From: Microvirga arabica
GTDB taxonomy: Bacteria > Pseudomonadota > Alphaproteobacteria > Rhizobiales > Beijerinckiaceae
Reading direction: 5' to 3'
DNA length: 64,000 nt
Assembly (NCBI RefSeq): GCF_016811235.1
Contig: NZ_JAFBID010000005.1
Span: forward strand, 98,490-162,489
Every line of letters starts with the position of its first letter. Position 1 is the first letter of the stretch. Made by a program: the position numbers and the translations under genes. Below, one piece after another: positions 45,183 to 54,544 of this stretch. The notes under the pieces were generated by a model. That model saw only the letters and a program-made list of their open reading frames with translations. It was not told where the DNA came from and did not search any database.

Positions 45183-46136
45183 TCAGGCGAAGCGATCCGT
45201 CGCGGCCACGATGGTTTCCGTCATGCCGGGATCGCGCGCATCGTGCCCGGCTTCGCTGATGATAACCAGCTCGCTGCCCGGCCAATTCTGGTGAAGCCTC
45301 CAAGGAGTGACGAGCGGTCCGCCTATATCCAGACGACCGTGGATCAGGACACCCCGAATGCCGGACAGCCGGTCCGCGTTGCGCAGCAGCGCTCCGTCCT
45401 CGAGCCATGCCGCATGGCGCCAGTAATGAGTCACCAAACGGGCGAAGCCCAGACGGAACGCCGGATCGTGGTAGCGCGGATGGGGCTTGTGACCGGGGTG
45501 GACCGCGACGATCGCCATCTCCCAGTCGCACCAGTCCCGCGCCGCCTTCCCGTGGATGGCCGGATCCGGATGCATGAGCAGGCGGTGATAGGCCTCGACC
45601 AGGCTGCCGTCCCGCTCCTCCTCAGGAACGCCGTCGCGGAAGCGGCTCCAGGCCTCGGGGAAGAATGCGCCGACGCCGCGCGTGATCCACTCGATCTCCT
45701 GAGGTGTGGTGGTGGCGATGCTGAACAGCACCATCTCTGTTACGCGTTCCGGGTGCCGCTCGGCATAAGCAAGCGCCAGGGTCGAACCCCAGGAACCACC
45801 GAGGATCAGCCAACGCGCGATCCCGAGATGCTCGCGCAGCCGCTCAGTATCGGCGAGCAGGTGCGTGGTTGTGTTCGTGGAAAGGTCGGCTCGCGGAGTG
45901 CTCGCATGAGGTTGGCTCCGACCGCTCCCGCGCTAGTCAAATAGGATGATGCGGTACTTCCTCGGATCGAAGTATCGGCGCGCATTCGCTATGCAGCCGG
46001 AACCAGGACCGCCATGAAGGACGAGCGCAGGCTTGCCGCGAGGATTGCCGCACGCTTCCCAATAGAGGCGATGCCCATCCCCAGCCTCGAGCATGCCGGT
46101 TTCATAAGGGTCGAGAGGTGGGTACAGATCGGCCAT
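45183..46136 (-). pseudogene. pip: Proline iminopeptidase interrupted by one in-frame amber codon
   Basis: The reading frame from 46136 to 45183 encodes an alpha/beta-hydrolase proline iminopeptidase: LHGGPGSGC oxyanion region, GGSWGST nucleophile, GRLDIGGP aspartate and AGHDARD histidine. All lie in one frame except that codon 45935-45933 is TAG where the family has Gln (FDQRGxGRS). A CAG-to-TAG change explains it; no frameshift is present. The product would end after about 67 residues, before the nucleophile. ATG 46136 has GGAG six bases upstream; ATG 46160 in the same frame is also possible. A sequencing error or suppression is possible. Confidence 0.85.
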
Positions 46137-46173
46137 CGCATGCTCCGTCACGTTGGCCATTGTTGGAAGCCAA

Positions 46174-46767
46174 CTACACCCAGCGGTGCTGGCGCCCCTC
46201 GATCACGAGCACCCGCCCCTGCCAGATGTCCATGCTGGCGGCCTGGCGGGCGTTGATGTTGCAGGCGATGGCGAGGAACGCGCGGGCGACGCCGCCATGG
46301 GCCACCACCACCGTGTCGCGGGTGAGATCGTCGAGGACGGGGCGGATGCGCTCGACCAGCATGGCGTAGCTCTCGCCGCCGCCGGGCGGAGCGTAGTGCC
46401 ACTTGTCCTGCTCGCGCAGGGCCGCCAAGGACGGCTCGGCCTTGCGCACTTCCTTCCACGTCATGCCCTCCCAGGAGCCGAAGGTCAGCTCCACGAGGCG
46501 CTCGTCGAGCTTGTAGGTTTCCGGGTGCAGCCCCAGGGTCCCGCGCAGGATCTCCATGGTTTCGCGTGTGCGGGTCATGGGGCTCGCCACATAGGCGAGG
46601 TCTTCGATATGCGGCGCGAGCGTCCGGAGCTTGCGGCCCGCCTCCTCGGCCTGGACGCGGCCGACATCGTTGAGCGGAATGTCCTTTTGTCCCTGAAGAC
46701 GTCCCTCAAGGTTCCAGTCCGTCTCGCCATGGCGAATGAAGTAGATCGTGGGGCGGGACGGGGTCAC
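46174..46767 (-). CDS. Histidine phosphatase family protein
   Basis: A 197-aa phosphoglycerate-mutase-like phosphatase: YFIRHGETDWN has the catalytic RHG (12-14), ASPMTRTRETMEIL the second arginine, and VVVAHGGVARAF the second histidine. Downstream of fabI by 31 bases on the same strand, an order I recall from other Hyphomicrobiales. The substrate is unknown; the family includes phosphatases of sugars, nucleotides and peptides. Confidence 0.92.
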   Translation of the reverse strand: MTPSRPTIYFIRHGETDWNLEGRLQGQKDIPLNDVGRVQAEEAGRKLRTLAPHIEDLAYVASPMTRTRETMEILRGTLGLHPETYKLDERLVELTFGSWEGMTWKEVRKAEPSLAALREQDKWHYAPPGGGESYAMLVERIRPVLDDLTRDTVVVAHGGVARAFLAIACNINARQAASMDIWQGRVLVIEGRQHRWV

Positions 46768-46798
46768 GGCAGGGTCCGGTTACGCGTTGACTTAAGGG

Positions 46799-47623
46799 TC
46801 AGTCTTTGTCGAGGGAGAGATCCGGGGCTTCCGGGTTCTTCATGCCGACCACGTGGTAGCCCGCATCCACGTGCAGGATCTCGCCGGTCATGCCGCGGGA
46901 CATGTCGGACACGAGATAGGCGGCCGTCTCGCCCACCTCCTCGATGGTGACTGTGCGGCGGAGCGGCGAGTTGTACTCGTTCCACTTCAGGATATAGCGG
47001 AAGTCGCCGATGCCGGAGGCGGCCAGCGTCTTGATCGGGCCTGCCGAGATGGCGTTGACGCGGATGTTCTTGGGGCCGAGATCGGCCGCCAGATAACGCA
47101 CGGACGCCTCGAGGGCTGCCTTGGCGACGCCCATGACGTTGTAGTGCGGCATCCACTTCTCGGCGCCGTAATAGGTGAGCGTGAGGAGCGAGCCGCCCTC
47201 GTTCATCAGCTTCTCGGCGCGCTGCGCGATGGCCGTGAAGGAATAGCAGGAGATCAGCAGGGACTTGGTGAAGTTGCCCTCGGAGGTCTCCACATAGCGG
47301 CCCGTCAGCTCGTCCTTATCGGAGAAGGCGATGCAGTGGATGACAAAATCGATGGAGCCCCAGAGGCGCTTCACTTCCTCGAACACCGCATCGATGGTGG
47401 CGCCGTCCGTCACGTCGCAATGGCCGACCACATGGGCATCCAGCTCCTTCGCCAGGGGCTCGACGCGCTTCTTCAGGGCATCGCCCTGATAGGTGAAGGC
47501 GAGTTCCGCCCCGTGCTGGCGGGCTGCCTGCGCAATGCCCCAGGCAATGGAACGGTTGTTCGCCACGCCCATCACCAAGCCACGCTTGCCGGCTAGAATG
47601 CCGGTGGCCTTTGTCTCCGCCAT
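46799..47623 (-). CDS. fabI: Enoyl-ACP reductase (NADH), FabI
   Basis: A 274-aa SDR-fold enzyme that reduces trans-2-enoyl-ACP in the last step of each fatty-acid elongation round. FabI features: GVANNRSIAWGIAQ (20-33), CDVTDGATIDAVF, and YYGAEKWMPHYNVMGVAKAALE with the Tyr and Lys of the FabI Tyr-x6-Lys motif. C terminus HVDAGYHVVGM is standard. AGGTGA lies 6 bases before ATG. Upstream of the histidine phosphatase. Confidence 0.96.
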   Translation of the reverse strand: MAETKATGILAGKRGLVMGVANNRSIAWGIAQAARQHGAELAFTYQGDALKKRVEPLAKELDAHVVGHCDVTDGATIDAVFEEVKRLWGSIDFVIHCIAFSDKDELTGRYVETSEGNFTKSLLISCYSFTAIAQRAEKLMNEGGSLLTLTYYGAEKWMPHYNVMGVAKAALEASVRYLAADLGPKNIRVNAISAGPIKTLAASGIGDFRYILKWNEYNSPLRRTVTIEEVGETAAYLVSDMSRGMTGEILHVDAGYHVVGMKNPEAPDLSLDKD

Positions 47624-47768
47624 GATTCACCTAGATCGTCGCTGGATCGTTCAAATAAGAACGGCCTCTTTAACCGACCCGGCAGCCACGGGGAAGCCCT
47701 CTTGGCATTCTCATCGCGGGATCGCCGGTAGATGGCCAGCAATCTGGGTTAGAGCAACAATACCCCAC

Positions 47769-47931
47769 TGTCATTCCGGGGCCGCGCAGCGGAGCCCGGA
47801 ATCCATAAACGCTACCGTTGCCGAAACAGGCGGAACTCGGATCGTCTTTCCGGGAGCGGCGTGGTTATGGATTTCCACGCCTGCGGCGCGGCCCTGCGGG
47901 TCGGGCTCGCCTCCGGCGCCCCGGAATGACA
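47769..47931. repeat. Family A palindromic repeat, copy 2
   Basis: Begins TGTCATTCCGGGG and ends CCCCGGAATGACA like copy 1, with CCCGGAATCCATAAACG in the left arm. The right arm is altered and longer, so the 163-bp unit is a diverged relative. It lies between the fabI 5' end and the end of the dnaJ-like gene. Confidence 0.75.
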
Positions 47932-47979
47932 GTGGAGGGTTACGCAAGCGATCAGAAACAGCCCAGCCGAAGTTTTGCT

Positions 47980-48915
47980 TCACTTCGCCTTGGCCGAGAG
48001 GCGCCTGCGGGCATAGTCCATCAGGTCCTCGTCCACGATCTCCGGCAGCCTGATCTCCGTGGTCACGAGGAGATCGCCAGGGCCGGTCTTGCCGGGCAGG
48101 CCCTTGCCGCGCAGGCGGAAGGTGCGGCCGGAATTGGTGAGCGGCGGGATCTTCATCTCCACTGTGCCGGTCAGGGTCGGCACGCGCACCGACCCGCCGA
48201 GGACAGCCTCCTCGATCTCGACCGGCAGGCGCAAGCGAAGATCCGATCCTTCAACCGTGAAGCGTTCATGGGGCGCGAACGCGATGGTGAGCAGCGCATC
48301 GCCCGGATCGATCCCGGGGGCGCCCTGCCCTAAGCCACGCAAGCGGATCACCTGGCCGTCGGCGACGCCCTTGGGGATGACCACGTCCACGTCCCGGCCC
48401 GTGGGGAGCCTGACCCGCTTCTTCGCCTCGGCGGCAATCTCTTCAAGCGTGACCGTCAACGTAGCCTCGACGTCCTCGCCCTTCTGCTTGGGATGGCTGC
48501 GGGCCTGGCGCGGGCTCTCGCCCCCGGCCCGAAAGGCGTTCTCGAAGATCTGGGAGAAGAAATCCTCGCCCGGATCGGCGCCGAAACCGCTCCTGCTGCG
48601 CCGACCGCCGAACGGGTTGCCTCCCCCAAACCCGGAGAAACCCTCCGCCCCACCCCGGCCGCCGCCAAAGCCCTCGAAGCCGGTGAAGCGCGGCTTGCCC
48701 TCGGCGTCGATCTCGCCCCGGTCGAACTGGGCACGCTTGGTGGCGTCACCCAAGATTTCGTAAGCCGAGTTCGCCTCGGCAAACTTGTCCTTGGCCTTCG
48801 GATCGTTCGTGTTGCTGTCGGGATGATAGGTCTTGGCGAGCTTGCGGAACGCCTTCTTGATGTCCGCTTCGCTCGCAGAGCGGGACACGCCGAGAACGTC
48901 ATAAGGGTTTCGCAT
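47980..48915 (-). CDS. CbpA-type DnaJ co-chaperone
   Basis: A 311-aa J-protein: J domain at residues 1-66 with NPYDVLGVSRSASEADIKKAFRKLAK and HPD in TYHPDSN, a glycine/phenylalanine-rich linker (GFEGFGGGRGGAEGF), then two DnaJ C-terminal beta domains (VTLEEIAAEAKKRVRLPTG). There is no cysteine-rich zinc finger, so it is CbpA-like and not DnaJ proper. AGGA lies 8 bases upstream of ATG 48915; an extension to 48972 is unlikely. Stimulates DnaK ATPase. Confidence 0.92.
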   Translation of the reverse strand: MRNPYDVLGVSRSASEADIKKAFRKLAKTYHPDSNTNDPKAKDKFAEANSAYEILGDATKRAQFDRGEIDAEGKPRFTGFEGFGGGRGGAEGFSGFGGGNPFGGRRSRSGFGADPGEDFFSQIFENAFRAGGESPRQARSHPKQKGEDVEATLTVTLEEIAAEAKKRVRLPTGRDVDVVIPKGVADGQVIRLRGLGQGAPGIDPGDALLTIAFAPHERFTVEGSDLRLRLPVEIEEAVLGGSVRVPTLTGTVEMKIPPLTNSGRTFRLRGKGLPGKTGPGDLLVTTEIRLPEIVDEDLMDYARRRLSAKAK

Positions 48916-49015
48916 CGTGGAATCCTGAACCGTCGGGATACGAGCCTGGAGGCTCAAAGGTTTGACGGTCATATGGGCAAAGTGTTGCCCCTTTGCAACG
49001 TCCGAGCAGTGAACG

Positions 49016-49441
49016 CTAGACCTTGGCCGAGCCCTTCAGCGGCTTGACCTCCTTGAGGGTCCATTCGCTTCCTGAGGGCCGGCAGGCCGTGCCTTGGACG
49101 GACGAGGTGGAGGGGCCGCTGAGATGGGCCGAGAAGCTGCGGCAGATCTCGTCGTTCTTCACGAAGGGAGCCCCAACCGGAGTGAAGGTGCCCTTGCGGC
49201 TCGTCGCCGGGTTGTCCCAGGAAACCTGGGTGCCGGGCCCCTGCGGGTCGAGGGCGACAGCCAGCGCTGCCTTGGCCCGCCGCCAGTCCTCCTCGTCCAG
49301 ATCGGCCGAGAGGGTGATGTCGCTCTTGAGGCCGATGGCGCCCGTCGCCTTGGGTCCGTCCTCATCGAGAGCCGACAATCCAAGGGACATGCCGCAGGCG
49401 CTCGTCGACAGGGCGAGCAGGCCGACGGCCAGGATTTTCAT
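49016..49441 (-). CDS. RT0821/Lpp0805-type surface lipoprotein
   Basis: A 141-aa lipoprotein. ATG 49441 gives MKILAVGLLALSTSACG, a lipobox ending at Cys. The mature part has VSWDNPATSRKGTFTPVG and then CRSFSAHL, the repeated WxNP..G...P and C-R-x-F pattern of the 17-kDa/RT0821 surface antigen family, found widely in alphaproteobacteria. A longer frame from 49495 would add a non-signal N terminus. It is convergent with nothing and divergent from pdxH. Confidence 0.8.
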   Translation of the reverse strand: MKILAVGLLALSTSACGMSLGLSALDEDGPKATGAIGLKSDITLSADLDEEDWRRAKAALAVALDPQGPGTQVSWDNPATSRKGTFTPVGAPFVKNDEICRSFSAHLSGPSTSSVQGTACRPSGSEWTLKEVKPLKGSAKV

Positions 49442-49540
49442 GGCTTCGCTGGTGAAGCCATCTGATCTATAACGGCGCGGATTGATCCACGTCACGCGTT
49501 GGGTCCCCCAGAACCAAAAGCCACAGAACGAGATAAAACA

Positions 49541-50149
49541 GTGAGCGGGTTAATAACTGGTGACTTCACGGAGTCGGACGAGCCCTTCGCCCTCTTCCAG
49601 GCCTGGATGAAGGAGGCGGAAGGCTCCGAGCCGAACGACCCCAACGCCATGGCGCTCGCCACCGTGGACGAGACCGGGCTGCCGAACGTCCGCATGGTGC
49701 TGCTGAAAGGCTTCGATGAGAACGGCTTCGTGTTCTACACCAACACGGAATCCAACAAGGGCCGCGAGCTCCTGGGGCAGCAGAAGGCCGCCATCGTGCT
49801 GCATTGGAAAAGCCTGCGCCGGCAGGTGCGCGCCCGCGGCCCTGTGACGCTGGTGAGCGACCAGGAGGCCGACGTCTATTTCCAGAGCCGCCCCCGCGAC
49901 AGCCGCATCGGCGCCTGGGCGAGCCAGCAGTCGCGCCCGCTGGAGAGCCGCTTCGCGCTGGAGAAGGCCGTGGCCTTCAACACTGCCAAATTCGCCGTGG
50001 GCGAGATCCCGCGCCCGCCGCACTGGACGGGGTTCCGGATCGCGCCCGTGTCCATCGAGTTCTGGCAGGACAAGCCGTTCCGCCTGCACGACCGGGTGGT
50101 GTTCACCCGCGAGGGCGATGGCTGGCGGAAGGTGCGGCTTTATCCCTGA
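49541..50149 (+). CDS. pdxH: Pyridoxamine 5'-phosphate oxidase
   Basis: A 202-aa FMN enzyme that oxidises pyridoxine- or pyridoxamine-5'-phosphate to PLP. Signatures: [49 protein letters not shown] and the C-terminal VSIEFWQ...[15 protein letters not shown]. The chosen GTG start has GAG nine bases upstream; a TTG 14 codons earlier (49499) is the alternative. Followed by an SDR gene on the same strand. Confidence 0.95.
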   Translation: MSGLITGDFTESDEPFALFQAWMKEAEGSEPNDPNAMALATVDETGLPNVRMVLLKGFDENGFVFYTNTESNKGRELLGQQKAAIVLHWKSLRRQVRARGPVTLVSDQEADVYFQSRPRDSRIGAWASQQSRPLESRFALEKAVAFNTAKFAVGEIPRPPHWTGFRIAPVSIEFWQDKPFRLHDRVVFTREGDGWRKVRLYP

Positions 50150-50210
50150 TCCCATGGACCGTGATCCTGAACTGGGATAGAGGTCTGCCCCGCTTACGAG
50201 AGATCTCCCG

Positions 50211-50966
50211 ATGTCCTCTTCGCCCAGCAATTCCCGCCGCATCATGCTGCTCACCGGCGCCAGCCGCGGCATCGGGCATGCCACGGTCAAGCGCTTCTCC
50301 GCGGCCGGGTGGCGGGTGATCACCTGCTCGCGTCATGGCTTTCCCGAGAACTGCCCGTGGGAGATGGGACCGGAGGACCACCTGCAGGTCGATCTTGCCG
50401 ATGCGCAGGACACCCGCCGCGCCATCGCGGAGGTGAAGGAGCGCCTCGCCGCCGAGGGCGGCTGCCTGCACGCGCTCGTCAACAACGCGGGCATCTCGCC
50501 CAAGGGCGAAGGCGGCTCGCGGATGGGCACCCTCGACACCCGCTACGAGGACTGGCTGCGGGTGTTCCAGGTCAACTTCTTCGCCTCGATCATGCTGGCC
50601 CGCGGCCTGCAGGACGAGCTCACCAAGGCCAAGGGCTCGGTGGTGAACGTGACCTCCATCGCGGGCTCACGCGTCCACCCCTTCGCGGGCGCGGCGTACG
50701 CCACGTCCAAGGCGGCGCTCGCGTCGCTGACCCGCGAGATGGCAGCCGATTTCGGGCCGCTCGGCGTGCGCGTGAACGCCATCTCGCCGGGCGAGATCGA
50801 CACCGCGATCCTGTCGCCGGGCACGGACAAGATCGTCGAGCAATTGCCGATGCGCCGTCTCGGCACGCCGGACGAGGTGGCCAAGGCCATCTACTTCCTC
50901 TGCACGGATGCGAGCTCCTACGTGAACGGCGCGGAGTTGCACATCAATGGCGGCCAGCACGTCTGA
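50211..50966 (+). CDS. SDR family oxidoreductase
   Basis: A 251-aa short-chain dehydrogenase/reductase. TGASRGIGHATV (14-25) is the dinucleotide-binding motif, NNAG the structural motif, and the catalytic Ser-Tyr-Lys are in SIAGSRVHPFAGAAYATSKAAL. The C terminus INGGQHV is typical. The substrate cannot be read from sequence. It follows pdxH by about 60 bases and precedes a small secreted protein by 9 bases. Confidence 0.9.
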   Translation: MSSSPSNSRRIMLLTGASRGIGHATVKRFSAAGWRVITCSRHGFPENCPWEMGPEDHLQVDLADAQDTRRAIAEVKERLAAEGGCLHALVNNAGISPKGEGGSRMGTLDTRYEDWLRVFQVNFFASIMLARGLQDELTKAKGSVVNVTSIAGSRVHPFAGAAYATSKAALASLTREMAADFGPLGVRVNAISPGEIDTAILSPGTDKIVEQLPMRRLGTPDEVAKAIYFLCTDASSYVNGAELHINGGQHV

Positions 50967-50975
50967 GGTGACCCC

Positions 50976-51395
50976 ATGCCCCAACGCCCGATGCAGAGCC
51001 TTGTCATCGCGTCGCTGATGATCGGCTCAGTGACGGGAGCGTTGAGCCAGGAAGGCCCCGACAAAAACCCCTTTGCCGACCCGGACATGCACCCCTCCTA
51101 TCGGGCGCAATGCCATGAGGTGCGGGACCTGACCAAGGATCGCGAGACTGGCGAGACCCGGGTGGATTTCAGCGTCACGGGCCCCCTCGACCTCGTGCAT
51201 TTCGACGGGACGCTGGCCTATCTCGGCCTGTGCGGCACCGTGCCCGCCCCGAAGGTGCTCTGCGTCACCTATCAGACCAACGACATGAAGGTCGGCGACG
51301 TGGTGACGGTGGCCGGCGGCTACAGCCGCCCGAACCCGGATTTCATTGTGCTCGATCCGTGCCTCGCGCAGCGGCTGGATGAGCCGGCGCAATAG
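50976..51395 (+). CDS. Hypothetical secreted protein
   Basis: A 139-aa protein with a signal peptide (QSLVIASLMIGSVTGALS, cleavage about residue 24), then an all-beta-looking domain. Four cysteines (RAQCHEV, GLCGTV, KVLCVTY and LDPCLAQ) could form two disulfides in the periplasm. It lies nine bases after the SDR gene. No family recognised. Confidence 0.65.
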   Translation: MPQRPMQSLVIASLMIGSVTGALSQEGPDKNPFADPDMHPSYRAQCHEVRDLTKDRETGETRVDFSVTGPLDLVHFDGTLAYLGLCGTVPAPKVLCVTYQTNDMKVGDVVTVAGGYSRPNPDFIVLDPCLAQRLDEPAQ

Positions 51396-51485
51396 GAAGC
51401 ATCCTCATCAACGACAACTCACTTCGTGCAAGATCCAGGGCATGGTCACCAGATGAGCAGGCAGCACTTCCTCGATCATCCAATA

Positions 51486-52493
51486 TCACGCAAATACCCT
51501 AAGATTGAATGTCTTGATCCTTGCGGTGATATTTCGCGAGCGTGCAAGTGAGATCTGCAAGGCCCGGTATACCGGTGTCACGCGCTTTGCTACGTATCGA
51601 GGACGAACCTCGCCGCCGAAAGCGGTGTAGAACAGCACGCTGCCGTTAGTACCCACCGAGTCGAAGTCAAAGATACGCCCTTGAGTGGCACCCTCTCGCA
51701 TTGCGTCCCAGATGAGGCGGCTCACAGCACCATTATGGGAATCCGGCGCGCGGGTTGTCAGCAGGTAGTAGGTGACACGGTCATCCCAGGCGTAGAAGAT
51801 CGAGGCAGCCGGATCGCCCTGCTTGTTGATCGCAGCAAGCACACGCCCCTGTCCGCGGCTGACCGCCGCCTCGATTAGCGCACGTGTGTTCGGCTGAAAC
51901 ATGTAGTTGGATGACGCGCCGCGCCTTTTGAGATTGACGTCGTAGAGGGTGCAGAAATGGGCTGGCTCGATCTCTGAAAGGTCCGTTTGTTCCTCGGCGC
52001 GCCGGATCACATTGCGCGTCTTATCGCGCATGTTGCGCCAGATCACCTCTTCATTGGCGGGCGCGACCTCGTAGGTGAACCTAACCTGCACGGAAAAACC
52101 GCTTTCAACGATGGGCAGGCCGTCAGAGAAATCCCGATGTAACTGTTGGTAGAAGAAATCGAAGCGCGGCAACTTCGCAAGAAGATCCCGGGTGATCTCA
52201 CCTCGACGCATATTACGGCTTACTACCCCGCCTGTTCCTTCATCAACGGCCGGACCTTGGAATTGAGCCATGCCGGAGGAGGTGAGTGCACGAAAGCCGA
52301 AGCTTTCCTTCCGCGCGTAGGCCAAGCGCCCCACGAGACGTCCGCCGCTGCTGACTGTCACTTCCTCATAGGCGCCGTTCGTTGCCGCCTCAAGCCACCA
52401 CCTCTCATGAAAGATGGTAGGAGTGAGAGGATCGAAGGGCTTGGAATGAGGACGCGTACTATCCAGGGTATTATTTAGGTTGTCAGTTTTCAT
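51486..52493 (-). CDS. GNAT acetyltransferase (BioF2/FemAB-like)
   Basis: A 335-aa acyltransferase with the BioF2-like fold: tandem GNAT domains, the second with IINGR-like ASIFYAWDDRVTYYLLTTR and GRIFDFDSVGTNGSVLFYTAFGGEVRPRY. Such genes transfer acyl or aminoacyl groups to exopolysaccharide or cell-wall precursors. ATG 52493 has AGGGG eight bases upstream; the frame continues to 52700 without conserved text. The DNA is visibly lower in GC than neighbours, so recent acquisition is likely. No polysaccharide genes are nearby. Confidence 0.8.
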   Translation of the reverse strand: MKTDNLNNTLDSTRPHSKPFDPLTPTIFHERWWLEAATNGAYEEVTVSSGGRLVGRLAYARKESFGFRALTSSGMAQFQGPAVDEGTGGVVSRNMRRGEITRDLLAKLPRFDFFYQQLHRDFSDGLPIVESGFSVQVRFTYEVAPANEEVIWRNMRDKTRNVIRRAEEQTDLSEIEPAHFCTLYDVNLKRRGASSNYMFQPNTRALIEAAVSRGQGRVLAAINKQGDPAASIFYAWDDRVTYYLLTTRAPDSHNGAVSRLIWDAMREGATQGRIFDFDSVGTNGSVLFYTAFGGEVRPRYVAKRVTPVYRALQISLARSRNITARIKTFNLRVFA

Positions 52494-53106
52494 CAACTGA
52501 ACCCCTATAGCATATACGCCTTTAGCCAGTCTGCTAAATGTATCCGGTCCAGACGCAAGCCAATGCGAATAGGATGTAAGAAAAATCCAGTAATCAGTAC
52601 GTTGTTTTCTAAAGTATGCCTTAGCTATGCTAATGATTAAGGCCGAAATTTGTCGCGCTCCCCTCTCCATTTGACAGCTGCAGCCCAAAAAGCCAGGCAT
52701 GCATCAAATCCTCATAGCCAATATTAGGGGATAGGCGATCTTAAGGGAGTTACCCTAGTTAGAGTAGAGTTGAAGGTGCTGGTGAGATTAGTCCGGAGCT
52801 TAACCAACTGACTGCCGCTTGACTCCAAATCCGTCTTCCGCCGCTCCACCAGTCCAGGGCACGTCGGATCTGAAGCGAACCCGTGCAACACCATCGCCGC
52901 CCAGAGTTGTGAGGTACATCGCTTTTTCGGAGCAATCACGTGGCTCTCACGCCCGAATCATTTCAATAGGCTTCTAAACCCTCTCTTCACCGCTTCTTGC
53001 TGTAACCCTCGCCATGACCTGCTCCGTGAGCCCAGGTCATTGAACTTCCATGCGCAGCAGATTGTTGTACGGTACGACGGGGGTACCCCCTAGGGCGAGA
53101 TGCAGC
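52494..53106. other. Low-GC intergenic region
   Basis: About 610 bp with AT-rich text upstream of the acyltransferase. Frames here are short and not domain-like. It probably carries the acyltransferase promoter and remnants of the DNA brought in with it. Confidence 0.4.
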
Positions 53107-53343
53107 ATGGCGATCATTTATTTTGCGGCGGCTTTGATCGGCGGCCTTACCGGTTGTGCGATGCTCTGGCCTTATGGAGCAGTGATTGCCCTCATCAGCA
53201 TGCCTTTCATCGGCAGCTTGTTCGCCCTCTGTGTTGCAATCCTCGTTTACGTAAGGTCATCCGGGGAGAGAAACATGAGCGAGGATCGAACAACCAATGT
53301 GGATCCATTCCGATCCTCCCAAGCTGCCGCTAGCCGCCGATAA
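53107..53343 (+). CDS. Small membrane protein
   Basis: A 78-aa protein with two hydrophobic segments (about 2-19 and 24-47) and a polar C-terminal tail after RSSGERNMS. ATG 53107 is preferred because the upstream extension is polar and poor. No family recognised; two-helix small proteins of this kind are common unknowns. Confidence 0.55.
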   Translation: MAIIYFAAALIGGLTGCAMLWPYGAVIALISMPFIGSLFALCVAILVYVRSSGERNMSEDRTTNVDPFRSSQAAASRR

Positions 53344-53527
53344 GCCGCCACCCGAACGGTAGATTGATACAGTTCGTAGCATCGGGAGGTATGACCTAGC
53401 CCCGCGACTCCGCCGCGATTTCCGCGTGCAACGGCCTTCCATCCTCCGGAATTCCCTCTCCAATCGCAAAGCTCGCGTGCTAGCGTCGCTTGAGCGGCTT
53501 CAATTGCCATGAAAACCAAAAGGCGGG

Positions 53528-54001
53528 ATGATGGATCAGGGTTCGGGAGAAAGCGCACTCGTCCGGCGGGTTGGCGAGGGCAGCAGCAATCAAGCCTTCG
53601 ACCTGCCCCGCACCTTCCTGGTCCGCTCCGATGAATCCAAGGGGGCCTTTTCCCATTGGATTGAGAAGGTCCCGGCCGGGGCTGGTCCTCCGATGCATGT
53701 GCATCACAGGGAGCAGGAGTTGTTCCGCGTCCTGAGTGGTCAATTCCGCTTCTGGTGCAAGGGGGAGGCTCAGGACCTGACGGACGGCGACACCGTCCTG
53801 ATCCCGAAGGGTACTCCGCACACCTTCAAGAACATCGGCTCCAGCGAGGGGCAATTGCTGATCACCTTGACCCCCGGCGATGGAGACGGCTTCTTCATCG
53901 AGGTCGAGCGGCTCGGCCTCCACCCGTCGCGGGACATGCCTCAGATTGTGGAGATTGCAGGTCGCTACGGCGTTGAGTTCGTCGGACCGCCTCCCGCGTG
54001 A
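53528..54001 (+). CDS. Cupin domain protein
   Basis: A 157-aa single cupin. Motif 1 is PPMHVHHREQELFRVLSG with three metal-binding histidines and the glutamate; motif 2 is DTVLIPKGTPHTFKNIG. Family members include small dioxygenases, isomerases and sugar-binding proteins; there is no way to choose here. ATG 53528 or 53531 both fit the AAGG site. Confidence 0.85.
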   Translation: MMDQGSGESALVRRVGEGSSNQAFDLPRTFLVRSDESKGAFSHWIEKVPAGAGPPMHVHHREQELFRVLSGQFRFWCKGEAQDLTDGDTVLIPKGTPHTFKNIGSSEGQLLITLTPGDGDGFFIEVERLGLHPSRDMPQIVEIAGRYGVEFVGPPPA

Positions 54002-54021
54002 GGCAGGGACAGTCTGTAGGA

Positions 54022-54333
54022 TTACTTCAGGGCTTGCTGTTGGCCCGCGCTCCATTGGAGGTGCGGATAGCGGCCACCGGCAAAGCCACTGGCGAAGATG
54101 CCTGTTGCAGCAAAGCTCACTGCACAGAAAACCGTAATGGCCAATACGAAGGCTGCCCCTTGTCTCTGCATCCGCCATAAGGATGGGACGAACGGAGCCA
54201 AAAGCAGCGATCCAAAGATCATGAGCAGCAGAAAGAAGGCTTGGAGATCCGGGTCGCTGTAGATGAGATCCACCTGCACGCCTTTTTCGCGTGGCGGCTC
54301 ATCAAGGAAGAATCGGGCGAGTACCTCGAACAT
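54022..54333 (-). CDS. Small membrane protein
   Basis: A 103-aa protein with two hydrophobic segments (about 31-50 and 60-81) connected by a short basic loop, an acidic N terminus and no known motif. Convergent with the cupin gene. Codon use is ordinary for the window; the start has no clear ribosome binding site. Confidence 0.5.
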   Translation of the reverse strand: MFEVLARFFLDEPPREKGVQVDLIYSDPDLQAFFLLLMIFGSLLLAPFVPSLWRMQRQGAAFVLAITVFCAVSFAATGIFASGFAGGRYPHLQWSAGQQQALK

Positions 54334-54544
54334 CGCGTTGCCCCGGGCGGGATTATTTGGGTTTGGTATCCAAACGACAGATGTTCACCAGGACCACCCC
54401 CGCTGGTCCTGACGCTGCCCCTCACCATGGAGGAAAGTTGTAACGCATCTAGCACGGCCGCTTAAAACTTGGCCATATCCTCGTTAGTTGAACGCAAGCG
54501 TCCGCTGCCGCAAAGCCAAAGTGGTCTTGACGGCCTTCCTGAAC

